The notes beneath the pieces are model-generated. The model searched no databases, was not told the origin of the DNA, and saw only the letters and a program-made list of their open reading frames with translations. From positions 1 to 11,598 of the forward strand of contig CANHOE010000049.1 in assembly GCA_947462175.1 (NCBI GenBank): DNA of 11,598 nucleotides. The letters run 5' to 3'. Source of the DNA: Burkholderiales bacterium. Lineage in GTDB: Bacteria; Pseudomonadota; Gammaproteobacteria; Burkholderiales; Burkholderiaceae_C. The position numbers and the translations under genes were made by a program. Shown piece after piece: positions 1 through 6,732 of the stretch (position 1 is the first letter of the stretch; each line of letters begins with the position of its first letter).

Positions 1-16
1 AGGTTTGCCCTGTTGG

Positions 17-171
17 AAGCGCGCCAGTGGCGAGACCGCGCCGGGATTCCGCCCCGGCAGGCGGGTAACTTTCTTCTGCTGGCACAGAAGAAAGTCACCA
101 AAGAAGAGTGCCCGAACACCAGCCATTTGGTGACCTCGCTTCGGCTACACGCCTACTTCAGAGGCTCTGGC
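17..171 (+). repeat. Left arm of a large imperfect inverted repeat
   Basis: This arm is the imperfect reverse complement of 274-430. The match is perfect over 114-156 (43 bp) and over the 14 bp at 32-45, and patchy elsewhere. It contains its own small hairpins: CCGGG (41-45) with CCCGG (53-57), ACTTTCTTCTG (68-78) with CAGAAGAAAGT (85-95, six-base loop), and CACCA with TGGTG around 117-132. Reading through it gives a short KKVTKE-containing peptide. I recall such spurious peptides from annotated intergenic repeats in beta- and gammaproteobacteria, and I do not regard it as a gene. The central 172-273 is unpaired apart from a small GACCC/GGGTC hairpin at 243-255. No target-site duplication or transposase is visible. 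Confidence 0.85.
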
Positions 172-273
172 TCGAGAACACGCTCCGAGCTACCGCCTCG
201 GTTTCCTCGCTCAGGTTCAAACATTCGCTATCGCTACGCCTCGACCCTTCGGGTCATCGGTTTGGCTTCTTGT

Positions 274-430
274 GCCAGAGCCTCTGCCGTAGGCGTGTAG
301 CCGAAGCGAGGTCACCAAATGGCTGGTGTTCAAGGGCCTCTTTTTGGTTACTTTTTCTGGCCCCGCAGAAAAAGTGACTCGCCCGCCGGGGCGAACACCC
401 GGCGCGGTCTCATCCAAAGGCGCGCTGCAA
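274..430 (-). repeat. Right arm of the large inverted repeat
   Basis: This is the second copy of the element, on the opposite strand, with its outer end about 20 bp beyond the polA stop codon. It repeats the hairpin architecture of the left arm with different bases: CCGGG (386-390) with CCCGG (398-402), and ACTTTTTCTG (350-359) with CAGAAAAAGT (366-375), again with a six-base loop. The arm is read by any transcript running past polA, so it could act as a 3' structural element, but no T-run follows a stem as in a classical intrinsic terminator. Either two copies of one repeat lie tail to tail, or the whole 17-430 unit is one palindromic element. I cannot tell which from one example. Confidence 0.85.
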
Positions 431-448
431 CCCAATGCAACCCCAACC

Positions 449-3292
449 TCAATGCGCCTCGTCCCAGTTCGAACCGACGCCCACCTCGGCCAGCAGCGGC
501 ACCTTCAAGGCGGCTACCGACGCCATCGCGCTCGGAATCGCCTCCCGCGCCCAGGGCAGTTCGGCGTCAGGCACCTCGAACACCAGTTCGTCGTGCACCT
601 GCATCACGATTCGGGTGGCGCGGGCTTCGGCGTCGAGCAGCTTCTGCACCGCGAACATCGCCAGTTTGATCAGGTCGGCAGCTGTGCCCTGCATCGGCGC
701 ATTGATCGCCTGGCGCTCCGCACCCGCCTTGCGCGGACCGTTGCCGCCATTGATTTCGGGCAGGTAGATGCGCCGGCCGAACAGCGTCTCGACATAGCCC
801 TTTTCGCGCGCGGAGGCACGGGTGTCGTCCATGTACTGCTTCACGCCCGCAAAGCGCTGGAAGTAGCGCTCGATATACAAGGCCGCAGCGTTGCGCTCGA
901 TGCCAAGACTCTGCGCCAGCCCGAAGGCGCCCATCCCATAGATCAGTCCAAAGTTGATCGTCTTGGCGTAGCGCCGTTGTTCGGACGTCACCGAAGCCGG
1001 GTCGATCGCGAACACCTCGCTCGCCGTGGCGCGGTGCACATCCATGCCCTCGGCGAAGGCCTTCAAGAGGCCCGGGTCCTCGCTGATGTGAGCCATGATC
1101 CGAAGTTCGATCTGCGAATAGTCGGCACTCAGGACCACATGGCCTGGTGGCGCGATGAAGGCCTCGCGCACCTTGCGACCTTCGGCGGTGCGGATCGGGA
1201 TGTTCTGCAGGTTCGGCTCGTTGCTGGCCAGCCGGCCGGTCACGGCCACCGCCTGCGCGTAGTTGGTGTGCACGCGGCCGGTGGCGGGGTTGATCATCAG
1301 CGGCAGCTTGTCGGTGTAGGTGCCTTTCAGCTTGGCGAGCGAGCGGTGTTCGAGCAACCGCGCGGGCAGCGGGTAGTCGGCCGCCAGCTCGGCCAGCACT
1401 TCTTCGTCGGTGCTCGGGGCGCCGGTCGCGGTTTTCTTCTTGACCGGCAGGCCGAGCTTGGTGAACAGGATCTCGCCGATCTGCTTCGGGCTGCCCATGT
1501 TGAAGGGCTGGCCCGCCAGTTCGTAGGCTTCGGCCTCCAGCGCCACCATGCGTTCGCCCAGTTGCTGGCTTTGCGCGGCCAGGCGCGCCGGGTCGATCAG
1601 CACGCCGGTGCGTTCGATGCGTTGCAGCAGCAGTGCGGTCGGCAACTCGATACGTGCATACACGTCGCGGAGGCCGGGCTCGGCATCGATCTGCGGCCAC
1701 AGGGCGCGGTGCACATCCAGCGTCATGTCGCTGTCTTCGCAGGCGTACTCGGCCGCCTTCGCCACATCGACCTGGCTGAACGGGATCTGGTGCGCGCCCT
1801 TGCCGCACAGGTCTTCGTAGCTCAGGCCTTTGCGCCCGAGGTGCCGTTGCGCCAGGCTCTCGAGGTTGTGCGGCTTGTGCGCTTCGAGCACATAGCTCTG
1901 CAGCATCGTGTCGTGCACATAGCCGCGCACCTGGATTCCAGCGTTCTGCAGCACATGGGTGTCGTACTTGATGTTCTGGCCGAGCTTGGGCGCCGCCTCA
2001 TCCTCCAGCCAGGGCTTCAGGCGCGCCAGCACCTCGGCAATCGGCAACTGCACCGGCGCGTCGGGGTAGTCGTGGCGCAGCGGGATGTAGGCCGCTTCGC
2101 CAGGTGTCACGCTCAGCGAGAGACCGACCAGCTGCGCCTTCATCGCATCGAGCGAATCGGTTTCGGTGTCGAGCGCAGTGACCTGGTCGGCGCGCGAGGC
2201 CGCTTCGATCTTCGTGACCCAGGCGTCGAGCGCTTCGCGGGTCAGCACGGTGTCGTAATGGTGCTCGACGGGGTCGGTGGGCGCGAGGGTGCCTTCGGGG
2301 GGTTCGCCCTGCGCCTCGGTGGAAAACAGATCGGGCTCGCCCGACGATGACCGTGCTGCGCGCTTGCGTGGCGCTGCGGACTGAGCTGCTTCGGCGAAAC
2401 CCAACGACGCCTCAATCTCGCGCAGCCATGTCTTGAAGCCATAGCGCGCATAGAAGGCACGCAAGGCTTCGCGGTCGACGGGCTGCAACGCCAGGGCATC
2501 CAGGCCCGGCCAGCCGGCAACGTGCCCGGCCAGGTCGCAATCGAGCCGCACCGTCACCAGACGCTGCGCCATGGGCAGCCAGTCGAGGGCGCGCCGCAGG
2601 TTTTCGCCGGCCGCGCCCTTGATGGCGCTTGCCGCTTCGATCACGCCCTGCAGCGAGCCGTACTCAGCGATCCACTTGGCCGCGGTCTTCGGGCCGACCT
2701 TTTCGACGCCGGGTACGTTGTCCACCGTGTCGCCCATCAGCGTCAGGTAGTCGACGATGCGCTCGGGTGGGACGCCGAACTTGGCCGCGACGCCGGCCAC
2801 GTCGAGCCGCTCGTTGCTCATGGTGTTGATCAGCGTGACCTGCTCGTTGACCAGCTGTGCCAGGTCCTTGTCGCCGGTCGAGATCACGACCTGGTGACCC
2901 GATTCGGCCGCCACCCGTGCCAAGGTACCAATGGCGTCGTCGGCCTCGATGCCCGGCACCACCAGCACCGGCCAGCCCAGCAGGCGAACGACCTCGTGGA
3001 TGGGCGCGATCTGCTGCACCAGCGGCTCGGGCATCGGGCTGCGATGGGCCTTGTAGGCGGGATACCACTCGTCGCGGAAGGTGGGACCCTTGGCATCGAA
3101 CACGCAGACCGCGTGCTCGGGGTTCACGTCCTTCAGCGCCCGCTGCAGCATGGCCACCATGCCGTGGAGCGCACCTGTAGGCACCCCGTCGGGTCCGCGC
3201 AGGTCTGGAAGCGCATGGTAGGCGCGATACAGGTAGCTGGAACCATCGACCAGCAACATCAAACGGGAAACAGGGGCAGGCGCTGAGCTCAT
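449..3292 (-). CDS. polA: DNA polymerase I
   Basis: Family A DNA polymerase of 947 residues (E. coli enzyme 928) for Okazaki fragment maturation and repair synthesis in the cytoplasm. All three domains are intact. The 5' nuclease (about 1-295) has GIEADD at 114-119, STGDKDL at 138-144 and GDTVDN at 187-192. A Pro/Ser/Ala-rich linker spans about 300-345. The 3'-5' exonuclease (about 350-535) keeps the proofreading residues D375 and E377 in DTETDSLD, D444, and Y516/D520. The polymerase domain has motif A with D724 (SADYSQIELR), the O-helix R773, K777, F781 and Y785, and motif C with H900, D901 and E902. The chosen ATG gives the same short lead before VDGSSYLYRAYH as in E. coli. No strong Shine-Dalgarno sequence precedes it. 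The gene is divergent from the thrB cluster across 47 bp. Confidence 0.98.
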   Translation of the reverse strand: MSSAPAPVSRLMLLVDGSSYLYRAYHALPDLRGPDGVPTGALHGMVAMLQRALKDVNPEHAVCVFDAKGPTFRDEWYPAYKAHRSPMPEPLVQQIAPIHEVVRLLGWPVLVVPGIEADDAIGTLARVAAESGHQVVISTGDKDLAQLVNEQVTLINTMSNERLDVAGVAAKFGVPPERIVDYLTLMGDTVDNVPGVEKVGPKTAAKWIAEYGSLQGVIEAASAIKGAAGENLRRALDWLPMAQRLVTVRLDCDLAGHVAGWPGLDALALQPVDREALRAFYARYGFKTWLREIEASLGFAEAAQSAAPRKRAARSSSGEPDLFSTEAQGEPPEGTLAPTDPVEHHYDTVLTREALDAWVTKIEAASRADQVTALDTETDSLDAMKAQLVGLSLSVTPGEAAYIPLRHDYPDAPVQLPIAEVLARLKPWLEDEAAPKLGQNIKYDTHVLQNAGIQVRGYVHDTMLQSYVLEAHKPHNLESLAQRHLGRKGLSYEDLCGKGAHQIPFSQVDVAKAAEYACEDSDMTLDVHRALWPQIDAEPGLRDVYARIELPTALLLQRIERTGVLIDPARLAAQSQQLGERMVALEAEAYELAGQPFNMGSPKQIGEILFTKLGLPVKKKTATGAPSTDEEVLAELAADYPLPARLLEHRSLAKLKGTYTDKLPLMINPATGRVHTNYAQAVAVTGRLASNEPNLQNIPIRTAEGRKVREAFIAPPGHVVLSADYSQIELRIMAHISEDPGLLKAFAEGMDVHRATASEVFAIDPASVTSEQRRYAKTINFGLIYGMGAFGLAQSLGIERNAAALYIERYFQRFAGVKQYMDDTRASAREKGYVETLFGRRIYLPEINGGNGPRKAGAERQAINAPMQGTAADLIKLAMFAVQKLLDAEARATRIVMQVHDELVFEVPDAELPWAREAIPSAMASVAALKVPLLAEVGVGSNWDEAH

Positions 3293-3304
3293 CCGAGCAT
3301 TGTG

Positions 3305-3333
3305 CTGTCCCGCTCCACCGGGACGCCTAAAAT
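3305..3333 (+). promoter_or_regulatory. Candidate promoter for the DUF2782-thrB cluster
   Basis: A TAAAAT box at 3328-3333 matches the sigma-70 -10 consensus at five of six bases. With a 17-bp spacer, the -35 position is CTGTCC at 3305-3310, a weak three-of-six match. A start site six or seven bases downstream of the box falls on or next to the A of the ATG at 3340, which would give a leaderless mRNA. No Shine-Dalgarno sequence is visible before that ATG, which fits. Confidence 0.45.
3307..3324. promoter_or_regulatory. Palindrome between divergent polA and the thrB cluster
   Basis: GTCCCG at 3307-3312 and CGGGAC at 3319-3324 form a perfect 6-bp inverted repeat with a six-base spacer, in the 47-bp gap between the two divergent start codons. 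It lies just upstream of the candidate -10 box of the plus-strand cluster, where a repressor could act on both directions. No known operator is recognised, and palindromes of this size also occur by chance. Confidence 0.25.
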
Positions 3334-3339
3334 GAAACG

Positions 3340-3765
3340 ATGAGTCCTCGACACCGCGCGTCCACCGTCTTGTGCAGCCTGTGCTGCGCCGTCATCCTGA
3401 CAGCGGCCGGGCAGGCAATGGCAGATGCTGCGGCGCCGCCCCCTCCGGATCTGAGCAAGCTGCCGCCACCGGCTGCCGCGCAGCCCGTTTCGCCGGACAC
3501 CGCCCGGGCGATCTCCTCACCAGAGCCGCTGGTCCAGAGTGGGGACAGCAACGAGCCCTACGTCCAGGAAACAGTGGTGGAGGACGACGGCGCGCGCATC
3601 GACGAATTGAAGGTGCGGGGCCGATCCAAGCGAATTGTCGTGAAACCGAAGGCCGGCCCGGCCTACGAAATCATTCCCCCCGGAACCGGCTCTGACATCA
3701 GCCAAGGCGCGCGTGGCACCAATGGTGCCGCCGGCAAGCGGGTCTGGCCCGTGCTGTCGTTCTGA
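3340..3765 (+). CDS. Secreted DUF2782-like protein of unknown function
   Basis: A 141-residue protein with an N-terminal signal peptide (hydrophobic stretch about 9-24, likely cleavage after AMA at residue 28). A Pro/Ala-rich spacer runs to about residue 70. The C-terminal segment, about 73-113 (ETVVEDDGARIDELKVRGRS and the following KPKAGPAYEIIPP), resembles DUF2782, whose members carry an 'I-E-E-Y-x-V-x-G' strand and a 'V-x-P-x-x-G-P-x-Y' strand. In Pseudomonas a DUF2782 gene also lies between polA and thrB, and this context strongly supports the call. Probably periplasmic; the role is unknown. It is followed 48 bp later by thrB and is likely co-transcribed. The Gly/Lys-rich tail after residue 114 is not part of the recognisable domain. 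Confidence 0.75.
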   Translation: MSPRHRASTVLCSLCCAVILTAAGQAMADAAAPPPPDLSKLPPPAAAQPVSPDTARAISSPEPLVQSGDSNEPYVQETVVEDDGARIDELKVRGRSKRIVVKPKAGPAYEIIPPGTGSDISQGARGTNGAAGKRVWPVLSF

Positions 3766-3813
3766 GCGCGCTGTTTTCCGGATTGCCTGACTTCTCCTCC
3801 CGTTCCTGCTGCG

Positions 3814-4827
3814 ATGGCCGTCTACACCGAAGTGCCGTTCGACGCGGCCGCTGAACTCGTCTCGCGCCTGGACATTGGCCGATTGACCGCGCTCGAAGGC
3901 TGTGCCGGCGGCATCGAGAACACCAACTACTTCGCCGAAACCACGCAGGGCCGCTACGTGCTGACGCTGTTCGAGCGCCTGACCGCCGAGCAGCTGCCGT
4001 TCTACCTGCGGCTGATGAAGCATCTCGCGCGAGGCGGCATACCGGTGCCTGACCCATGTGCAGCCGCAAATGGCGACATCCTGCACACGCTGTGCGGCAA
4101 ACCGGCGGCCGTGGTCGATCGACTCCAGGGCAGCAGCAGACTGGCACCCGATGTCGCACACTGCCAGCAGGTCGGCGACAAGCTCGCGCGCATGCACCTG
4201 GTGGGCGCTGATTTCGAGCTCCAGCAACCGAATCTGCGCGGGCTCTACTGGTGGATCGACACGGTGCCAGAGGTCATGCCGTATCTGACGACGAGACAAC
4301 GCGGATTCATCGAATCCGAGCTGGGTTTCCAGGAGCGTATGGCGGTCTCGCTCGCCTACGCCCACTTGCCGCGAGGCCCGATCCATGCGGATCTGTTCCG
4401 CGATAACGTGATGTTCGACGACAGCGACGCGGAAGCCGGCGACCGGCTCAGCGGCCTGTTCGATTTCTATTTCGCCGGCATCGACACCTTCGTGTTCGAC
4501 ATCGCGGTGTGCGTCAACGACTGGTGCATCGACCTGGACAGTGGCCGCCTCGACGAGGATCGCGCCTCGGCGCTGGTCTGCGCGTACCACGCGGTGCGGC
4601 CGCTCAGCAGCGACGAGCAGAGGATGTTCCCGTCATTTCTGCGCGGCGCTGCACTTCGCTTCTGGATCTCGCGCCTGTGGGACCTGCACCTGCCGCGCGA
4701 TGCGACGGTGCTGACCGCCCACGACCCCACCCATTTCGAGCGCGTGCTGCAGCAGCGCTCGGACAATCCGTGGCGCCCGACGCTGCCACCGACCCCACCA
4801 CGAGACGCCATGCCGGACGCCCCATGA
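3814..4827 (+). CDS. thrB: Homoserine kinase, type II (kinase-like fold)
   Basis: A 337-residue enzyme that phosphorylates L-homoserine to O-phospho-L-homoserine with ATP, the penultimate step of threonine synthesis. It belongs to the aminoglycoside/choline-kinase-like ThrB family, not to the GHMP family of E. coli ThrB. Visible signatures are the N-terminal GGIENTNYF (32-40) followed by YVLTLFERLT (48-57), the catalytic loop HADLFRDN with H191, D193 and N198, and the metal-binding DFYFAGIDTF starting at D217. The C-terminal NDWCID and the RFWISRLWD helix are also typical. The length matches the family with a short Pro-rich tail. The ATG at 3814 puts the GGIENTNYF motif at its usual distance from the N-terminus. 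The stop overlaps the next start in ATGA, indicating translational coupling. Confidence 0.95.
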   Translation: MAVYTEVPFDAAAELVSRLDIGRLTALEGCAGGIENTNYFAETTQGRYVLTLFERLTAEQLPFYLRLMKHLARGGIPVPDPCAAANGDILHTLCGKPAAVVDRLQGSSRLAPDVAHCQQVGDKLARMHLVGADFELQQPNLRGLYWWIDTVPEVMPYLTTRQRGFIESELGFQERMAVSLAYAHLPRGPIHADLFRDNVMFDDSDAEAGDRLSGLFDFYFAGIDTFVFDIAVCVNDWCIDLDSGRLDEDRASALVCAYHAVRPLSSDEQRMFPSFLRGAALRFWISRLWDLHLPRDATVLTAHDPTHFERVLQQRSDNPWRPTLPPTPPRDAMPDAP

Positions 4828-5645
4828 AATTGTTGACCGTTCCCGCTGGCCGCGGCGTGTTGTGGGTGCGCAGCGGGTTTCGCGTCTTTTTCTCCAAGCC
4901 TCTGGCGTTCTCCGCGCTGTTCGCCGCCTTTCTGTTCGGTGCGCTCATTCTGTTGCTCGTGCCCTTCGTCGGCGCCCTGCTGATGCTGGCGACGTTGCCG
5001 CTCGTGTCTCAGGGTTTCATGCTGGCAACCAAAGGCGCACTGGCCGGGCACAGCCCGATGGCCAGCGTGTTCCTCGAACCGTTGCGCGGACGGCGAACTC
5101 AGGCGATCGTGATGCTGAAGATCGGCCTGATCTATGCGGCGGCGAGTCTGCTCATCATGTGGCTGAGCGACTGGGTGGACGGTGGTACGTTCAATGCACT
5201 GCAAGAAGCGATGACGAGCAACACCGCCGACGCAGAGCGCCTCGACGAGCTGCTCGCCGATCCACGTCTGTCGACGGGCATGCTGCTGCGTCTGACCCTC
5301 GCCAGTTGCCTTGCGCTGCCCTTCTGGCATGCGCCGGCGCTGGTTCACTGGCAGAGCCAGGGCCCTGCGCAGGCACTGTTTTCCAGCACCATCGCGTGCT
5401 GGCGCAACAAAGGCGCGTTCACTGTCTACGCGCTGACCTGGTCCGTGCTGGTCGTTCTGTTCGGCGTGCTGATCAACAGCGTTTTCATCCTGCTCGGCGC
5501 GCCGAAGCTGGTGCCGATGGCAGCGATGGCGGGGGGTCTGATGTTTTCGACCGTTTTCTACGTGTCTCTGTATTTCACCTTCTCCGACTGCTTCGAGTCA
5601 CAGGCACAGGCCGAAACGGACGCGGGCATGCCGCCGACGGCCTGA
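4824..5645 (+). CDS. BPSS1780-like integral membrane protein
   Basis: A 273-residue inner-membrane protein starting at the ATG that overlaps the thrB stop (ATGA). The opening MKLLTVPAGRGVLWVRSGFR and the next residues, FFSKPLAF, resemble the start of the BPSS1780 membrane family, which I recall next to thrB in Burkholderiales. About six hydrophobic segments are seen: roughly 28-48, 50-68, 96-114, 154-174, 198-222 and 230-252. A hydrophilic, acidic loop lies at about 120-150 and a charged tail follows residue 254. No catalytic motif is visible and the function is unknown. The open frame continues upstream inside thrB, but that part is an out-of-frame shadow of thrB, and the coupled ATG is the credible start. 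Confidence 0.8.
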   Translation: MKLLTVPAGRGVLWVRSGFRVFFSKPLAFSALFAAFLFGALILLLVPFVGALLMLATLPLVSQGFMLATKGALAGHSPMASVFLEPLRGRRTQAIVMLKIGLIYAAASLLIMWLSDWVDGGTFNALQEAMTSNTADAERLDELLADPRLSTGMLLRLTLASCLALPFWHAPALVHWQSQGPAQALFSSTIACWRNKGAFTVYALTWSVLVVLFGVLINSVFILLGAPKLVPMAAMAGGLMFSTVFYVSLYFTFSDCFESQAQAETDAGMPPTA

Positions 5646-5658
5646 TCCGAGCCTGCTG

Positions 5659-5993
5659 ATGAACGCACCCCTGCGTGTCGCACTGGTAACTGGCGACCGC
5701 AGCGGTATCGGTTGCGCCTGAGCGCTGTCCTTGCTGGACGATGGCTGCACCGTGATGCCGGCCGGGCGCACAACATCGCTTGCGCGCAGATCGACATCGG
5801 CAATGCCGTCACCGACCTGACCATAGAAATGGCTGCAGGCACCCGGCAGGCCGATGGCAGCCTGACAGCCGAGCAGCGATTGGACGCGGCTCCTGTGGCC
5901 GCGGGGGCGGTGCAGATGGCTGCGCTGCCGCTGTCGGCCAATGTGCAGTTCACGACGGTCAGGGCCACCACGATGCCTTGCGTTGGTCGCAGC
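5659..5993 (+). pseudogene. Decayed short-chain dehydrogenase/reductase (SDR) gene
   Basis: From the ATG at 5659 the translation reads MNAPLRVALVTGDRSGIGCA, then a TGA at 5719-5721, then ALSLLDDGCTVMPAGR. This is the Rossmann start of a classical SDR (TGxxxGIG and the second strand ending AGR). At about 5768 the similarity jumps to another frame, with HNIACAQIDIGNAVTDLT and, further on, VQMAALPLSANVQFTTVRAT and MPCVGR. That is the usual C-terminal end of an SDR of about 250 residues. About 150 central codons, including the catalytic Ser and YxxxK, are gone. The natural stop is also lost, since the frame runs on to 6050. Several independent lesions argue against a single sequencing error. It begins 13 bp after the membrane-protein gene on the same strand and was probably part of that transcript. 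Confidence 0.85.
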
Positions 5994-6008
5994 CGAGCCC
6001 GAGGCCGC

Positions 6009-6020
6009 GTGACTTGTCAC
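6009..6020. promoter_or_regulatory. Short palindrome upstream of the oxygenase gene
   Basis: GTGAC-TT-GTCAC is a perfect 5-bp inverted repeat ending 22 bases before the ATG at 6043. It sits where an operator could act, and an AGGGA ribosome-binding-like sequence follows at 6028-6032. No regulator is recognised, and several palindromes of this size are expected by chance in a window of this length. Confidence 0.2.
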
Positions 6021-6042
6021 AAACGACAGGGATCATGGTCCG

Positions 6043-6666
6043 ATGGATGAAGTAATCGGACTCTTTCCCACGCCCTTGCTTCGCGTCCCTGGGGCTGTCG
6101 ATCGCACCCTGGTCGCCGGCTTGGTCGCGCATTTCAGCGCAAGGGCGAAGACGGCCAACAACTCCTCCGCGAACCTGTCGCACACCGAAATGCTGCAGCC
6201 CGGCGACAGTCCGCTGCTGGTCGAAGTGGCTGTGCGAGTGACGCCGAAGCTGGTCGACTTCGGCGCGCTGATGCTGGGTGAGCGCCTGGGCTGGTCGGTC
6301 AAGGAGATGTGGGTCAACCTGCTCGACAACGGTGGCCGTCAGGCCATGCACAACCACGCGAACAGCTTCATCTCCGGCGTGCTTTACCTGACTTCCACGC
6401 ACCCGGATGCGCGCACGGTGTTCATGAAGTCGCCCGGCGGCACCGACTTCAGCTTCAAGAACGACCATGCCGGCATCACTCCGGGCCCGTACAGCGCCGA
6501 CAAATGGATCAGCCCCGCCCCCGAGCCAGGCGACTTGGTGTTGTTCCCCAGCTACCTGATGCACGCAGTGCCGCCGAACCCTGGCCAGCGGCGCATCACG
6601 CTCGCTTTCAATGCCATCCCGACGCGGCTGGATTCGTGGGGCTACACCATCGGTTTCAGCGGCTGA
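6043..6666 (+). CDS. 2OG-Fe(II) oxygenase family protein (TIGR02466 type)
   Basis: A 207-residue cytoplasmic protein resembling the TIGR02466/2OG-FeII_Oxy_5 group of putative 2-oxoglutarate- and iron-dependent oxygenases. The N-terminal LFPTPLLRV (7-15) is typical. The double-stranded beta-helix core shows MHNHANSFISGVLYL from residue 102, with candidate iron ligands H103/H105, and the distal GDLVLFPSYLMHAVPPN with H174. R183/R184 of GQRRITLAFN is placed to bind the 2-oxoglutarate carboxylate. The substrate is unknown. The start is the ATG at 6043, with AGGGA ten bases upstream. The gene lies downstream of the SDR wreck and 66 bp before the membrane/synthase fusion on the same strand, so the two may be co-transcribed. 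Confidence 0.85.
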   Translation: MDEVIGLFPTPLLRVPGAVDRTLVAGLVAHFSARAKTANNSSANLSHTEMLQPGDSPLLVEVAVRVTPKLVDFGALMLGERLGWSVKEMWVNLLDNGGRQAMHNHANSFISGVLYLTSTHPDARTVFMKSPGGTDFSFKNDHAGITPGPYSADKWISPAPEPGDLVLFPSYLMHAVPPNPGQRRITLAFNAIPTRLDSWGYTIGFSG

Positions 6667-6677
6667 GCTGAACAGCC
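6661..6677 (+). other. Small hairpin over the oxygenase stop codon
   Basis: GGCTG (6661-6665) can pair with CAGCC (6673-6677) across a seven-base loop, and the stem includes part of the TGA stop. No T-run follows, so it is not a convincing terminator, and transcription may continue into the next gene. Confidence 0.2.
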
Positions 6678-6732
6678 CAGGCGCCGCGCACCCAGCGGTG
6701 TCGTCAAGCTGACAAACTGAGCGGCCAGACTC

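Noticed and set aside
172..273. Possible CRISPR or tandem-repeat array within the repeat region
   Set aside because: There is one inverted pair of arms and no regularly spaced direct repeats.
13..300. Short frames in the repeat region encoding KKVTKE-like peptides (also 217-435 on the minus strand)
   Set aside because: Both are translations of the two copies of the inverted repeat. Base pairing, not codon usage, explains their conservation.
567..1808. A 413-codon minus-strand frame inside polA
   Set aside because: It is a frame-shifted shadow of polA with an Arg/Ala-rich product.
326..2350. A 674-codon open frame on the plus strand opposite polA
   Set aside because: It lies antisense to an intact polA with all motifs. 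Long antisense frames are expected in GC-rich genes, and its His/Arg/Gly-rich product resembles no family.
5712..6050. A 112-codon plus-strand frame starting at an ATG
   Set aside because: Its middle part is the C-terminal piece of the broken SDR gene. The start and the end past 5993 are out-of-frame or read-through sequence, so it is not an independent gene.
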